Source: CAZTJA01 sp964613745
Lineage (GTDB): Bacteria > Desulfobacterota > Desulfomonilia > Desulfomonilales > Desulfomonilaceae
Direction: 5' to 3'
DNA length: 25,024 nucleotides
NCBI GenBank assembly: GCA_964613745.1
Contig: CAZTJA010000043.1
Coordinates: 1 to 25,024 of the forward strand
Shown here piece after piece: positions 1 to 6,829 of this stretch (positions are counted from its first letter, which is position 1; each line of letters starts with the position of its first letter). Both the position numbers and the translations under genes were made by a program. Below the pieces are notes generated by a model. The model had not been told where the DNA came from. It ran no database searches and was given only the letters and a program-made list of their open reading frames with translations.

Positions 1-858
1 GAGTGCCTCCTTATAGATGCCAAGGACTTTGAACCTGAGGGCGATCAGTGCGATGCAGTGCTGATTTCCGATGCCTACAAATTGGGGTGGAGGAAGTTTA
101 TCGTCTTCGACATGCGAGGACAGCGGTTTCATGGCTGTGGTTTCGGATCCACCACCCAGGGTGTGAGAATCGACCTTTATGGTTCTTCCGGAGACTATGA
201 AGCCAGCGGCATAGATGGAATGGAGATTCACATTCACGGAAACGCTCAGGATCAAATCGGCCAGATAATGAAAAGAGGCCTATTGGTCATACATGGAGAT
301 GTCGGGCAATGCTTCATGTATGGGGCTAAAGGCGGTACGGTGTTCGTGAATGGCAACGCAGCAGGGCGACCTCTGATAAATGCAGCAGGACATCCCCGGG
401 TCGTGATTAACGGCACTGCCCTGGACTTTTTAGCTGAGAGCTTTATGGCCGGGGACCCCCTCAAGGGAGGCGGTTTTGTTATAGTCAATGGTTTAACAAT
501 GAACGAAGCCGGCGACCCTGTATTTCTTGAACGCCCCTACCCCGGATCAAATCTATTTTCTTTGGCTTCAGGTGGAGCTCTGTACATTAGAGATCCAAAC
601 AAAATTATTGTGGAAGAGCAGCTCAATGGTGGAGCATTCGGTGAAGTCACTGATGAAGATTGGAACTTGATACTTCCTTATCTCCAGCAGAATGAGGATT
701 TTTTCGGGATCCGAGTTGACGATTTGTTGACGGTTGATGGATTACGAAGAAAGCCGAATGAGGTTTACCGAAAAATCGAAGCAGTGAAATTGGCCATACT
801 TTCACAGATCCCGGAAACGGACGATTCTGCTTGGGCGGCCACTGCAATCAAAGCCTAA
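1..858 (+). CDS. GXGXG-domain glutamate synthase subunit/domain protein (5' end outside window)
   Basis: The frame is open from the first base, so the gene begins upstream; 285 residues are visible. The protein is a right-handed beta-helix of the GXGXG family, the C-terminal domain of glutamate synthase large subunits. The glycine-rich repeats are plain, for example GCGFGSTTQG, GDVGQC followed by GAKGGTVFVNGNAAGR, and INAAGHPRVVING. In many anaerobes the glutamate synthase large subunit is split into separate amidotransferase, FMN-binding and GXGXG proteins; this could be such a stand-alone subunit or the tail of a longer fusion. In glutamate synthase the helix is structural and holds the two catalytic domains in register; no catalytic residues are expected here. 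A GTG at 58 is not taken as the start because coding sequence continues before it. A hairpin terminator follows the stop. Confidence 0.8.
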   Translation, partial: ECLLIDAKDFEPEGDQCDAVLISDAYKLGWRKFIVFDMRGQRFHGCGFGSTTQGVRIDLYGSSGDYEASGIDGMEIHIHGNAQDQIGQIMKRGLLVIHGDVGQCFMYGAKGGTVFVNGNAAGRPLINAAGHPRVVINGTALDFLAESFMAGDPLKGGGFVIVNGLTMNEAGDPVFLERPYPGSNLFSLASGGALYIRDPNKIIVEEQLNGGAFGEVTDEDWNLILPYLQQNEDFFGIRVDDLLTVDGLRRKPNEVYRKIEAVKLAILSQIPETDDSAWAATAIKA

Positions 859-863
859 ACTAA

Positions 864-885
864 AGGGCCGGAATAATCCGGCCCT
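864..885. terminator. hairpin terminator between convergent genes
   Basis: A perfect 9-bp inverted repeat (AGGGCCGGA / TCCGGCCCT) with a 4-base loop lies between the glutamate synthase gene and the convergent hydrolase gene. Read on the minus strand it is followed by TTTAGTTT, read on the plus strand only by GTTACATT, so it is probably a better terminator for the minus-strand operon but may serve both. Confidence 0.6.
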
Positions 886-938
886 GTTACATTCCACTGT
901 TTGGATTCACCTCACCTCTAACGCCCAAACACTAATGA

Positions 939-1568
939 TCAAAGATAAGCGTTTTCTCTCTTTTCTCGAGCTATAGTTGAGGTGGGGGTTACGCCATAAT
1001 TGTGGCCGGGTAAAACAATCGTTTCATCCGGCAGCGTAAAGAGTTTTGTTTTGATGGAATTCTGCAGGATTTGCCAAGACCCCCCGGGCAGATCCGTCCT
1101 GCCCACGCCGGCAACGAAGAGAGTATCCCCCGTGATTACGTATCCCGGCCAATACAGACAAATTCCCCCCGTAGTGTGTCCAGGTGTGTGAATAACTTTG
1201 ACGGATTCATTCCCGAATTTGATCTCGTCTCCGTCTTTCAGAAGCACCGAGGGCGGAGGAGAAGGTTTAGCATTGAACATCGCCAACATTGCGGTGTTTG
1301 GATTTTTTAATGCATTAGCTTCAGCCTCGTGGATCGCAATCGGAGCGCCTGTCGCTTTCTGCATAGATTCATTTCCCGCAACATGGTCCACATGACTGTG
1401 GGTATTTACAATGAGTTTGACTGTTTTTACTCCACCGGCCTGTGCTCGTGAGAGTATCATGCCTGAATCGCCGCCTGGATCCACGACGATTCCTTCTCCC
1501 GTTGCTTCACATCCCAGTACGTAGCAAAAAATCTCGAATCCGCCGATTTGGATTTGTTCAATGATCAT
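939..1568 (-). CDS. metallo-beta-lactamase-fold hydrolase (glyoxalase II-like)
   Basis: A 209-residue cytosolic protein with the full dinuclear metal site of the glyoxalase II/MBL superfamily: THSHVDH at 56-62 (H57, H59, D61, H62), H131 in HTPGHTTG, D148 in ITGDTLF, and H189 in LPGHN. FVAGVGRTDLPGGS is typical of the YcbL/GloB-like hydrolases, which cleave thioesters such as S-lactoylglutathione or related thiol conjugates; the real substrate cannot be read from sequence. The start at 1568 is chosen because GGAGGT sits just before it. A longer frame to 1613 would overlap the upstream gene and add 15 residues not typical of the family. It is the last gene of the hemB-ahbD unit, 14 bases after the radical SAM gene. 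Confidence 0.85.
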   Translation of the reverse strand: MIIEQIQIGGFEIFCYVLGCEATGEGIVVDPGGDSGMILSRAQAGGVKTVKLIVNTHSHVDHVAGNESMQKATGAPIAIHEAEANALKNPNTAMLAMFNAKPSPPPSVLLKDGDEIKFGNESVKVIHTPGHTTGGICLYWPGYVITGDTLFVAGVGRTDLPGGSWQILQNSIKTKLFTLPDETIVLPGHNYGVTPTSTIAREKRENAYL

Positions 1569-1582
1569 CTTACCTCCGGTAA

Positions 1583-2635
1583 TCAACAAAAAGCGGGCGG
1601 CACATGGGCGCAATATGGTTCTTCAGACATGAAGTCGCCGGTGTGCTCGTAAGCACGTGCCCTGCAGCCTCCGCAAAATCTCAGATAATTGCACTTTCCG
1701 CATTTTCCCTCAAGTTCGCGAAATGTACGCAATTTCGTGAAAAGTTCCGATTTTTCCCAGATGTCGGCAAAACCTTTGTCTCTGACGTTTCCCGCTTGAA
1801 CATCGAAGTAGCCACAGGGTTGCATCTCTCCCGTATGTGAGACAAATACGAAGGATAATCCACCGAGGCAACCTCGCGTTCGAGCATTCATCCCGAAGGT
1901 TTGCTCGTCGACTTCGATTCCCTCCGATTCAGCCTGCTGTCTCATAATCCGGTAATATTGCGGAGCACAGGTGGCTTTTGTTTCAAGCTTGGTGCTGCGT
2001 CCGAGTTTATAGAATTCGATCAGAGACTCTTCGTATTCATCCGGTCCCATTTCTTCACCGGCCATGTCTCTCGCTCGTCCTGTGGGAACTAACAAGAAAA
2101 CATGGAATGCAACGGATCCGACATCTTCAGCTAATCTCATGATTCGACTCAGGTGATGTCGGTTTCTCTTGGTCAGAGTGGTATTGATTTGAACCTGAAC
2201 ACCTGCATTCTTGAGATTTTTTATTCCTTGGAGTGAGGCATCGAAGGCACCGGGCACTTTCCTGAATTCATCGTGTTCCTTGGCTGTAGGACCGTCTATA
2301 CTGATACTTGCTCTTGGTATGCCCACCTCGGCCAATTTGTGAGCGATCTCGGGAGTGACCAGTACTCCATTCGTTGCTATTACCGGCTTCAAACCCTTGG
2401 CCCCGGCATAAAGCGCAAGTTCGAAAAAATCCGGCCGCAAGAGCGGTTCACCGCCAGTCATAATGAGTATTGGCTTTGCGACTTCCGCTATTTGGTCTAT
2501 TAGTTTTTTCCCTTCAGCGGTGCTGAGCTGATTGGGATCAACTTGATCAACTGCTCCCGCTCTACAGTGCACACAAGCAAGATTGCACGCTCGTGTCATT
2601 TCCCAAGCTACTAGCCTGAGTTCGAATGGTTTCAC
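1583..2635 (-). CDS. ahbD: radical SAM/SPASM haem-biosynthesis enzyme, AhbD (haem b synthase) type
   Basis: A 350-residue radical SAM protein. The cluster-binding CxxxCxxC is at C17, C21, C24 and the SAM-binding GGEP at 61-64. The C-terminal SPASM-like region has C256, C274, C312, C315, C321, C324 and C342, with CGKCNYLRFCGGCRARAYE characteristic of the NirJ/AhbC/AhbD group. AhbD oxidatively decarboxylates the two propionates of Fe-coproporphyrin III to give haem b in the siroheme-dependent pathway of sulfate reducers and archaea; AhbC removes acetate groups one step earlier. I favour AhbD from length and overall look, but AhbC or another NirJ relative is possible. The GTG start overlaps the hemB stop (GTGA), so the two are translationally coupled, which supports a tetrapyrrole role. 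Confidence 0.7.
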   Translation of the reverse strand: MKPFELRLVAWEMTRACNLACVHCRAGAVDQVDPNQLSTAEGKKLIDQIAEVAKPILIMTGGEPLLRPDFFELALYAGAKGLKPVIATNGVLVTPEIAHKLAEVGIPRASISIDGPTAKEHDEFRKVPGAFDASLQGIKNLKNAGVQVQINTTLTKRNRHHLSRIMRLAEDVGSVAFHVFLLVPTGRARDMAGEEMGPDEYEESLIEFYKLGRSTKLETKATCAPQYYRIMRQQAESEGIEVDEQTFGMNARTRGCLGGLSFVFVSHTGEMQPCGYFDVQAGNVRDKGFADIWEKSELFTKLRTFRELEGKCGKCNYLRFCGGCRARAYEHTGDFMSEEPYCAHVPPAFC

Positions 2636-3633
2636 TTTTTCCTCGGCGGCTTATTTAGGGTCTTCTGAAGAATTCTGACTGCTTCTAAGGCATGATATGA
2701 AATGATGAGATCGGCCCCAGCCCTCTTAATTGAGGTAAGAGCTTCCATCATGCAGCGATCTCCGTCAAGCCACCCGTTTTGGGCGGCGGCTTTAATCATG
2801 GCAAACTCACCACTGACATTATAAGCGGCGAGAGGCAGATCGAACGTGTTTCTGACCCTCCAGATTACGTCGAGATAAGGAAGAGCGGGCTTCACCATTA
2901 TCATGTCGGCCCCCTCCTCTACATCCATGGCAACCTCGCGGATGGCTTCGTCTGAGTTTGCAGGATCCATTTGATAAGAGCGGCGGTCCCCGAATTGCGG
3001 CGCAGATTGTGCTGCATCGCGGAATGGACCGTAGAAACCGGAAGCATACTTGGCTGCGTATGATAGAATTGGCGTCATTTCAAACCCCGATTCATCAAGT
3101 CCTTCACGAATTGCAGCTACTCTTCCATCCATCATGTCGCTGGGAGCTACAATATCAGCTCCGGCTTGTGCATGGGAAACGGCCATTGAGGCTAATAATT
3201 CAAGGGTAGCGTCGTTATCTACATCTCTGTTGGATATCACACCGCAGTGACCATGGTCCGTGTACTCGCAAAGACACACGTCGGTGATAATCACCAGGTC
3301 CGGATAGGAATCTTTGATTCGCTTTATTGCCTGCTGAATGATGCCTTTACTCGAATAGCCGTCCGAACCTCTACTATCCTTTTTTTCGGGTATTCCGAAT
3401 AAGAGAATTGCTGGAATACCGCGATCAACAGGTTCAGAAAGTTCTTTGATGATAAGATCAGGAGAGAGCTGGAAGTGTCCCGGCATGCTGGACAGTGCTT
3501 TTTTTACTCCCTTCCCGAAATGGACAAAAAATGGCAGAATGAAATCCTCAGGGTGCAAATGAACTTCTCGCACCATAGACCTAAGTGCTTCGGTCCGCCT
3601 CAAGCGGCGTGCTCTGTATTCTGGAAAGTGCAT
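2632..3633 (-). CDS. hemB: delta-aminolevulinic acid dehydratase (porphobilinogen synthase)
   Basis: A 333-residue HemB, the usual length. It condenses two 5-aminolevulinate molecules to porphobilinogen, the common precursor of all tetrapyrroles. Schiff-base lysines are K195 (SYAAKYASGFYGPFRDA) and K248 (MVKPALPYLD). The cysteine-rich metal site DVCLCEYTDHGHCG (C120, C122, C130) marks a zinc-dependent enzyme. YNVSGEFAM near 271-279 is the family signature at the active-site lid. The frame opens at a GTG at 3648, but a GGAG at 3640-3643 is six bases before the ATG at 3633, which gives the standard HemB N-terminus, so that start is used. It is first in the hemB-ahbD-hydrolase unit and overlaps ahbD by four bases. 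A minus-strand promoter lies at 3670-3698. Confidence 0.95.
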   Translation of the reverse strand: MHFPEYRARRLRRTEALRSMVREVHLHPEDFILPFFVHFGKGVKKALSSMPGHFQLSPDLIIKELSEPVDRGIPAILLFGIPEKKDSRGSDGYSSKGIIQQAIKRIKDSYPDLVIITDVCLCEYTDHGHCGVISNRDVDNDATLELLASMAVSHAQAGADIVAPSDMMDGRVAAIREGLDESGFEMTPILSYAAKYASGFYGPFRDAAQSAPQFGDRRSYQMDPANSDEAIREVAMDVEEGADMIMVKPALPYLDVIWRVRNTFDLPLAAYNVSGEFAMIKAAAQNGWLDGDRCMMEALTSIKRAGADLIISYHALEAVRILQKTLNKPPRKK

Positions 3634-3639
3634 TTTGGA

Positions 3640-3643
3640 CTCC
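3640..3643 (-). promoter_or_regulatory. ribosome binding site that decides the hemB start
   Basis: GGAG on the minus strand, six bases before the ATG at 3633. The alternative GTG at 3648 lies upstream of this site and has no good Shine-Dalgarno of its own. Confidence 0.6.
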
Positions 3644-3649
3644 AACACC

Positions 3650-3677
3650 TTGCAATTACGCAGCGATTTACTTTAAT
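3650..3677 (+). promoter_or_regulatory. putative sigma-70 promoter for the zinc-ribbon/PIG-L genes
   Basis: TTGCAA (3650-3655), 16 bases, TTTAAT (3672-3677) on the plus strand. Transcription would start near 3684, about 19 bases before the ATG at 3703. It overlaps the divergent hemB promoter. Confidence 0.4.
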
Positions 3678-3698
3678 CGCGCAGAAAGGTTATGTCAA
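3670..3698 (-). promoter_or_regulatory. putative sigma-70 promoter for the hemB operon
   Basis: On the minus strand TTGACA (3698-3693), a 17-base spacer and TAAAGT (3675-3670). A start near 3663 would leave a leader of about 30 bases before hemB. The -10 box shares bases with the -10 box of the divergent plus-strand promoter. Confidence 0.5.
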
Positions 3699-3702
3699 CG
3701 TC

Positions 3703-4017
3703 ATGAACGGAAATCGATGCCATCGATGCGGTAGCCTCCTGCCTGAGGGTGAATTAAAGTATCAAGTCGCCGTAAGGGTGCAGTCTATGGTTGACAAGAT
3801 AAAAACATCTTACGCCGACTGTTCCGAGGAATCCGAAATGGCCAATCTGATTAAGGCTATTGCGGAAGGAGAGTTTGAACAGCGAAGAAATGATTCCGTC
3901 GAAGACGATGTTTTTATGATGTGCTCCGGTTGCAAGGATGCCTTCCTACGAGATGTTTACTCCCACATTTCCCGCAGTTTATGCCCGGATATCGGCCGTG
4001 CTCACCTGATCAACTAA
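3703..4017 (+). CDS. small hypothetical protein with two CxxC knuckles (zinc-ribbon-like)
   Basis: A 104-residue protein I do not recognise as a named family. CHRCG at 6-10 and CSGCK at 74-78 are spaced like the two knuckles of a zinc ribbon, with a helical acidic stretch between them (about 28-70) and two further cysteines at 40 and 94. No signal peptide or membrane segment. The frame is open further upstream to 3475, but that part lies antisense to hemB; the ATG at 3703 is the first start clear of hemB and sits just after a promoter. It is followed by the PIG-L gene after 15 bases, so the two are probably co-transcribed. Possible roles include RNA or protein binding, but there is no evidence for either. 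Confidence 0.6.
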   Translation: MNGNRCHRCGSLLPEGELKYQVAVRVQSMVDKIKTSYADCSEESEMANLIKAIAEGEFEQRRNDSVEDDVFMMCSGCKDAFLRDVYSHISRSLCPDIGRAHLIN

Positions 4018-4032
4018 CTGGTCCGACAAATT

Positions 4033-4812
4033 ATGATTATTGCTGATCCTTCCAAGAGATATTTGTTCATTTTCGCACATCCGGATGATGACGCATTTAT
4101 CTGTGGGATGATGTGTACATTGTTACGATCAGGAGCACTCGTGAGTGCCGTATGGGCCACTTCGGGAGATTACTTCGGGCAGCAGACCAGGCGAGAGGGT
4201 GAACTTTCTCGAGCTATGGATCTCATAGGACTTGATGAAAATCACAGACACTTGTTACGATTCCACGATCTCGGTTTAATTCGGTCTCTCCCGGATGTTG
4301 CCGATCAAATGACGAGATTAGTACGTGAAATTGAACCGACTCACATAATTGTAAACGCATACGAGGGGGGCCACCCTGATCACGATTGCGTTAATTTTTG
4401 TGCCGTAGAAGCATCCCAAAAATCGAAAATCACGCCGGAGTTGTACGAATTTCCGCTCTATAATGGTTCAGGCCCTTTCTACTATTGGTCCTGGCGAATT
4501 AATGGATTCCCACCGCCGGCCCACGAAACTTATTATTTTAAGTTAACATCTGAAATAATTAACAAAAAATATGCAGTTATGAAAACGTATGCAGAGAGTC
4601 AATGGATGTATATGATCCCGGCACGATTAGCATCACCCAAGAATTTTTTGAAAAGCAAAGGTGAGGCATATCGGAAATTCTCTGTCGCACGAAACTATAC
4701 GGCTCCGCCGCATCCCGGAAAGATCAATTATGAAAGGTGGTTCAATTTTTTTATGAAAATTCGATACTCCGATTTCCGGCAAGCTGTCAAAAGAGTACAA
4801 TCCCGCATCTGA
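4033..4812 (+). CDS. PIG-L/LmbE-family deacetylase
   Basis: A 259-residue protein with the metal-binding motifs of the PIG-L/LmbE deacetylases: AHPDDD at 15-20 (H16, D18, D19) and GGHPDHDC at 112-119 (H114, H117). Relatives remove the acetyl group from N-acetylglucosaminyl compounds in GPI, mycothiol and bacillithiol synthesis, or from antibiotics and chitobiose. The C-terminal half (about 150-259, rich in aromatic residues, with WMYMIPARLASPKNF) is not a standard part of BshB/MshB enzymes that I recognise, so a bacillithiol role is not claimed. No signal peptide. No clear ribosome binding site precedes the ATG, which suggests coupling to the zinc-ribbon gene 15 bases upstream. Substrate unknown. 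Confidence 0.8.
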   Translation: MIIADPSKRYLFIFAHPDDDAFICGMMCTLLRSGALVSAVWATSGDYFGQQTRREGELSRAMDLIGLDENHRHLLRFHDLGLIRSLPDVADQMTRLVREIEPTHIIVNAYEGGHPDHDCVNFCAVEASQKSKITPELYEFPLYNGSGPFYYWSWRINGFPPPAHETYYFKLTSEIINKKYAVMKTYAESQWMYMIPARLASPKNFLKSKGEAYRKFSVARNYTAPPHPGKINYERWFNFFMKIRYSDFRQAVKRVQSRI

Positions 4813-4859
4813 TTCATCAATAGCTTCGACTTCGTCACGTCAGAAAACAGTATTACAAT

Positions 4860-4888
4860 TTGACTTTTACCTTCATTATTGCTATTAA
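4860..4888 (+). promoter_or_regulatory. putative sigma-70 promoter for the exported hydrolase
   Basis: TTGACT (4860-4865), 17-base spacer, TATTAA (4883-4888). A start near 4895 lies downstream of the TTG at 4879, which argues for the TTG at 4921 as the translation start. Confidence 0.45.
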
Positions 4889-4909
4889 ATCTGCTCAATT
4901 ACTATAATT

Positions 4910-4913
4910 GGAG
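4910..4913 (+). promoter_or_regulatory. ribosome binding site that decides the start of the exported hydrolase
   Basis: GGAG seven bases before the TTG at 4921. With this start the protein begins with a short basic segment and a hydrophobic core, as a signal peptide should. Confidence 0.55.
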
Positions 4914-4920
4914 TCGTGTT

Positions 4921-5766
4921 TTGCGTAAATACCGTTTGGTTGTGGTTGGAGTGGTATGGGTATGCCTTATTGTCGTTTCCTGTTCGAGTGTATTCGCTCA
5001 AGGGATGCGTGTAGGTGTTCCATTGAAAGACGGCAATGTAATGCCGGGCTTCTTCTTCTTACCTCGGCATGCAGTTCAGGCTCCCATTCCAGGGGTTGTG
5101 GTTGGAGTTGGAGTAATCTCCCAGCTGATTCCCCAATACCATGACCATTGCCGGGCATTAGCTGATCGCAATTTTGCGGTGTTGCTCATTGACCCTTCAA
5201 ATTACCCTGAACAATTCTTTCCCGGACCTTTTTCTTGGGACAAGGGTATGGGATACGTGAAGGGCAGCATTAATCAGGGTTTGGTTGCGGCAAAACTCGC
5301 AGTTTCGCACGAATGGTATCTTGACGGCTTGCAAGCCGCTTTAGATTTCCTTTGCAGATCCCCCATGGTTGATCGTGGAAAACTTGCGGTCTCCGGTTTC
5401 TCCCAACCAGCCAATGCAGCTTTGACATACGCGAACAGAGATCCCAGAGTTCGGGCCATCGTATGGAATTATGGGGGATCCCCCTGGGTAATGCCCTATG
5501 ACGCCAAGAGACTCCCCCCGGTCCAGATCTTCCATGGCACTGCCGATGACGTCTACGATGTAAAATACGCGAAACAGTTGGCTCACGAGTTGCGGACAAA
5601 CGGCAGAATGTACGACCTTAATCTGTATCCGAACGAAAAGCACATGTTTAATGTTTACTTCGACATGACCAGAGGCGAAACACGCTATTCAAGACCCGTC
5701 ATCCAGCATAGCTTTGAAAAACTCGTTCATTTTCTTAATACCGTGTTGAACATACGTTATCTGTAA
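4921..5766 (+). CDS. exported dienelactone-hydrolase-like alpha/beta hydrolase
   Basis: Read from the TTG at 4921 this is a 281-residue protein. Residues 1-27 form a signal peptide (MRKYR, a hydrophobic stretch to about 20, then SSVFAQ); VVSC at 18-21 also fits a lipobox, so it may be a lipoprotein instead. The rest is an alpha/beta hydrolase of the dienelactone hydrolase type: nucleophile S161 in SGFSQPAN, acid D209 or D210 in FHGTADDVYD, and H241 in NEKHMF. The elbow reads GFSQP rather than GxSxG, with proline in place of the last glycine. GTADDVYDVKYAKQLAHEL is a standard DLH element. Likely an esterase or peptidase-like hydrolase acting outside the cytoplasm; the substrate is unknown. Own promoter and terminator suggest a single-gene unit. 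Confidence 0.75.
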   Translation: MRKYRLVVVGVVWVCLIVVSCSSVFAQGMRVGVPLKDGNVMPGFFFLPRHAVQAPIPGVVVGVGVISQLIPQYHDHCRALADRNFAVLLIDPSNYPEQFFPGPFSWDKGMGYVKGSINQGLVAAKLAVSHEWYLDGLQAALDFLCRSPMVDRGKLAVSGFSQPANAALTYANRDPRVRAIVWNYGGSPWVMPYDAKRLPPVQIFHGTADDVYDVKYAKQLAHELRTNGRMYDLNLYPNEKHMFNVYFDMTRGETRYSRPVIQHSFEKLVHFLNTVLNIRYL

Positions 5767-5768
5767 CA

Positions 5769-5799
5769 AAAAAAGGAATCCGCATGGGATTCCTTTTTT
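5769..5799. terminator. bidirectional rho-independent terminator
   Basis: A-run, GGAATCC, a short loop, GGATTCC, then six T (5794-5799). The flanking A6 and T6 make it usable in both directions, between the convergent hydrolase and ACT-domain genes. Confidence 0.85.
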
Positions 5800-5818
5800 A
5801 CAGGCGACTTCGCGAATA

Positions 5819-6250
5819 TTATAAGGAATAAAGCTCCTCACCTATAACGTTTATCCAATTCTCAGACAGCACTTTGTACGCTTCATCCAACTTATCGCAT
5901 TCCAATATCATAACCGGCTCGCCACGAAAACAAACGATTGCCGAATAAAGCCCATTAATGTTTACACCCTCATTCTTGAGAGCTTTCAATACTGCATTTA
6001 ATCCGCCGGGATGGTCCGGAATTGAAAAAATCAATACATCGTTTGACCGGTAGCTCGTACCTGCCATGTCCAAAATGTTTTCGGACCTCGGGCAATCACT
6101 GACAATCATTCTGACGGTTCCCGTGGCACTATCGGTTGTTGCACTGCAAGCAACCGGGTTTATACCATTGTTCATCAGTAACTCATTTAATTTCCAAAGA
6201 GCCCCCGGTTCATTCGTCAGTGTCATTGTTAACTGCTTTACGGACTTCAT
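5819..6250 (-). CDS. tandem ACT-domain protein
   Basis: A 143-residue protein made of two ACT domains (about 5-66 and 70-140) and nothing else. The first opens with QLTMTLTNEPGALWKLNELL, the second with FSIPDHPGGLNAVLKALK; both show the beta-alpha-beta start with the ligand-binding glycine (EPGAL, HPGGL). ACT domains bind amino acids and regulate metabolism. Stand-alone tandem ACT proteins of this size are often encoded beside indolepyruvate or other 2-oxoacid:ferredoxin oxidoreductases and phenylacetate-CoA ligases in anaerobes. Here it is the last gene after the oxidoreductase, 36 bases downstream, with GGAGG before the ATG. It probably senses an amino acid related to the oxidoreductase substrate; that is inference. 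Confidence 0.8.
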   Translation of the reverse strand: MKSVKQLTMTLTNEPGALWKLNELLMNNGINPVACSATTDSATGTVRMIVSDCPRSENILDMAGTSYRSNDVLIFSIPDHPGGLNAVLKALKNEGVNINGLYSAIVCFRGEPVMILECDKLDEAYKVLSENWINVIGEELYSL

Positions 6251-6286
6251 CTCGCCTCCGAAGAAACTGTTACATCGGAAAACAAC

Positions 6287-6829
6287 TCAGTTGCTTGCGA
6301 TGTAATCTCTCCCTTTTTCAAGTGCCTTTTGATTTATCTCGATGAGTGACTTCTTTTTGCCTTTGAGCACTGCTTCCACGGCACCAAGAAGAGCATCGGG
6401 GGCAACGATTCCGGTTTTGGCTACTACTGCTCCGAGCATGACCATGTTGAGTACTCGATCATTCTGCATCTCGTGAGCAAGCGTGTTTGCAGGTACCCTC
6501 ACTACGCTTACGTCATCTCTCGCGGGATTTTCAGTAACGAGGTCGCTGTTCACGAATATCGTTCCGCCTGATCTCACCATATTCTGATATTTGATCATGG
6601 ATGGATAATTCATAGCAACCACGAATTCCGGGGAGGAGGCTACCGGAGAAGCGATCTCCTCGTCTGAAACCGCCACTGTGCAATTTGCCGTTCCGCCTCG
6701 CATTTCGGCACCATAAGCGGGCAAAAAGGTGACATGTTTATCTTCGTTCATGCCGGCATTAGCCAGAACATAACCCATCATTAACACACCTTGCCCTCCA
6801 AATCCGGAGAACACAAATCTAAGCAACAT
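6287..6829 (-). CDS. korC: 2-oxoacid:ferredoxin oxidoreductase, gamma subunit
   Basis: A 180-residue subunit of the pyruvate/ketoisovalerate oxidoreductase gamma family. The N-terminal FSGFGGQGVLMMGYVLANA (8-26) is the CoA-side Rossmann signature. PAYGAEMRGGTANC near 38-51 is also diagnostic. It pairs with the alpha and beta subunits to oxidise a 2-oxoacid to an acyl-CoA with reduction of ferredoxin. The ATG lies 11 bases inside the beta-subunit gene, so the two are translationally coupled. The symbol kor is used for the four-subunit set by convention; 2-oxoglutarate, branched-chain 2-oxoacids and arylpyruvates are all possible substrates. Confidence 0.85.
   Translation of the reverse strand: MLLRFVFSGFGGQGVLMMGYVLANAGMNEDKHVTFLPAYGAEMRGGTANCTVAVSDEEIASPVASSPEFVVAMNYPSMIKYQNMVRSGGTIFVNSDLVTENPARDDVSVVRVPANTLAHEMQNDRVLNMVMLGAVVAKTGIVAPDALLGAVEAVLKGKKKSLIEINQKALEKGRDYIASN

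Noticed and set aside
1569..1613. Longer N-terminus of the MBL-fold hydrolase
   Set aside because: The extra 15 residues overlap the ahbD end and precede the clear GGAGGT Shine-Dalgarno that serves the ATG at 1568.
3475..3702. In-frame upstream extension of the zinc-ribbon gene by 76 codons
   Set aside because: It is antisense to the start of hemB and lies upstream of the likely promoter; the cysteine motif begins only after the ATG at 3703.
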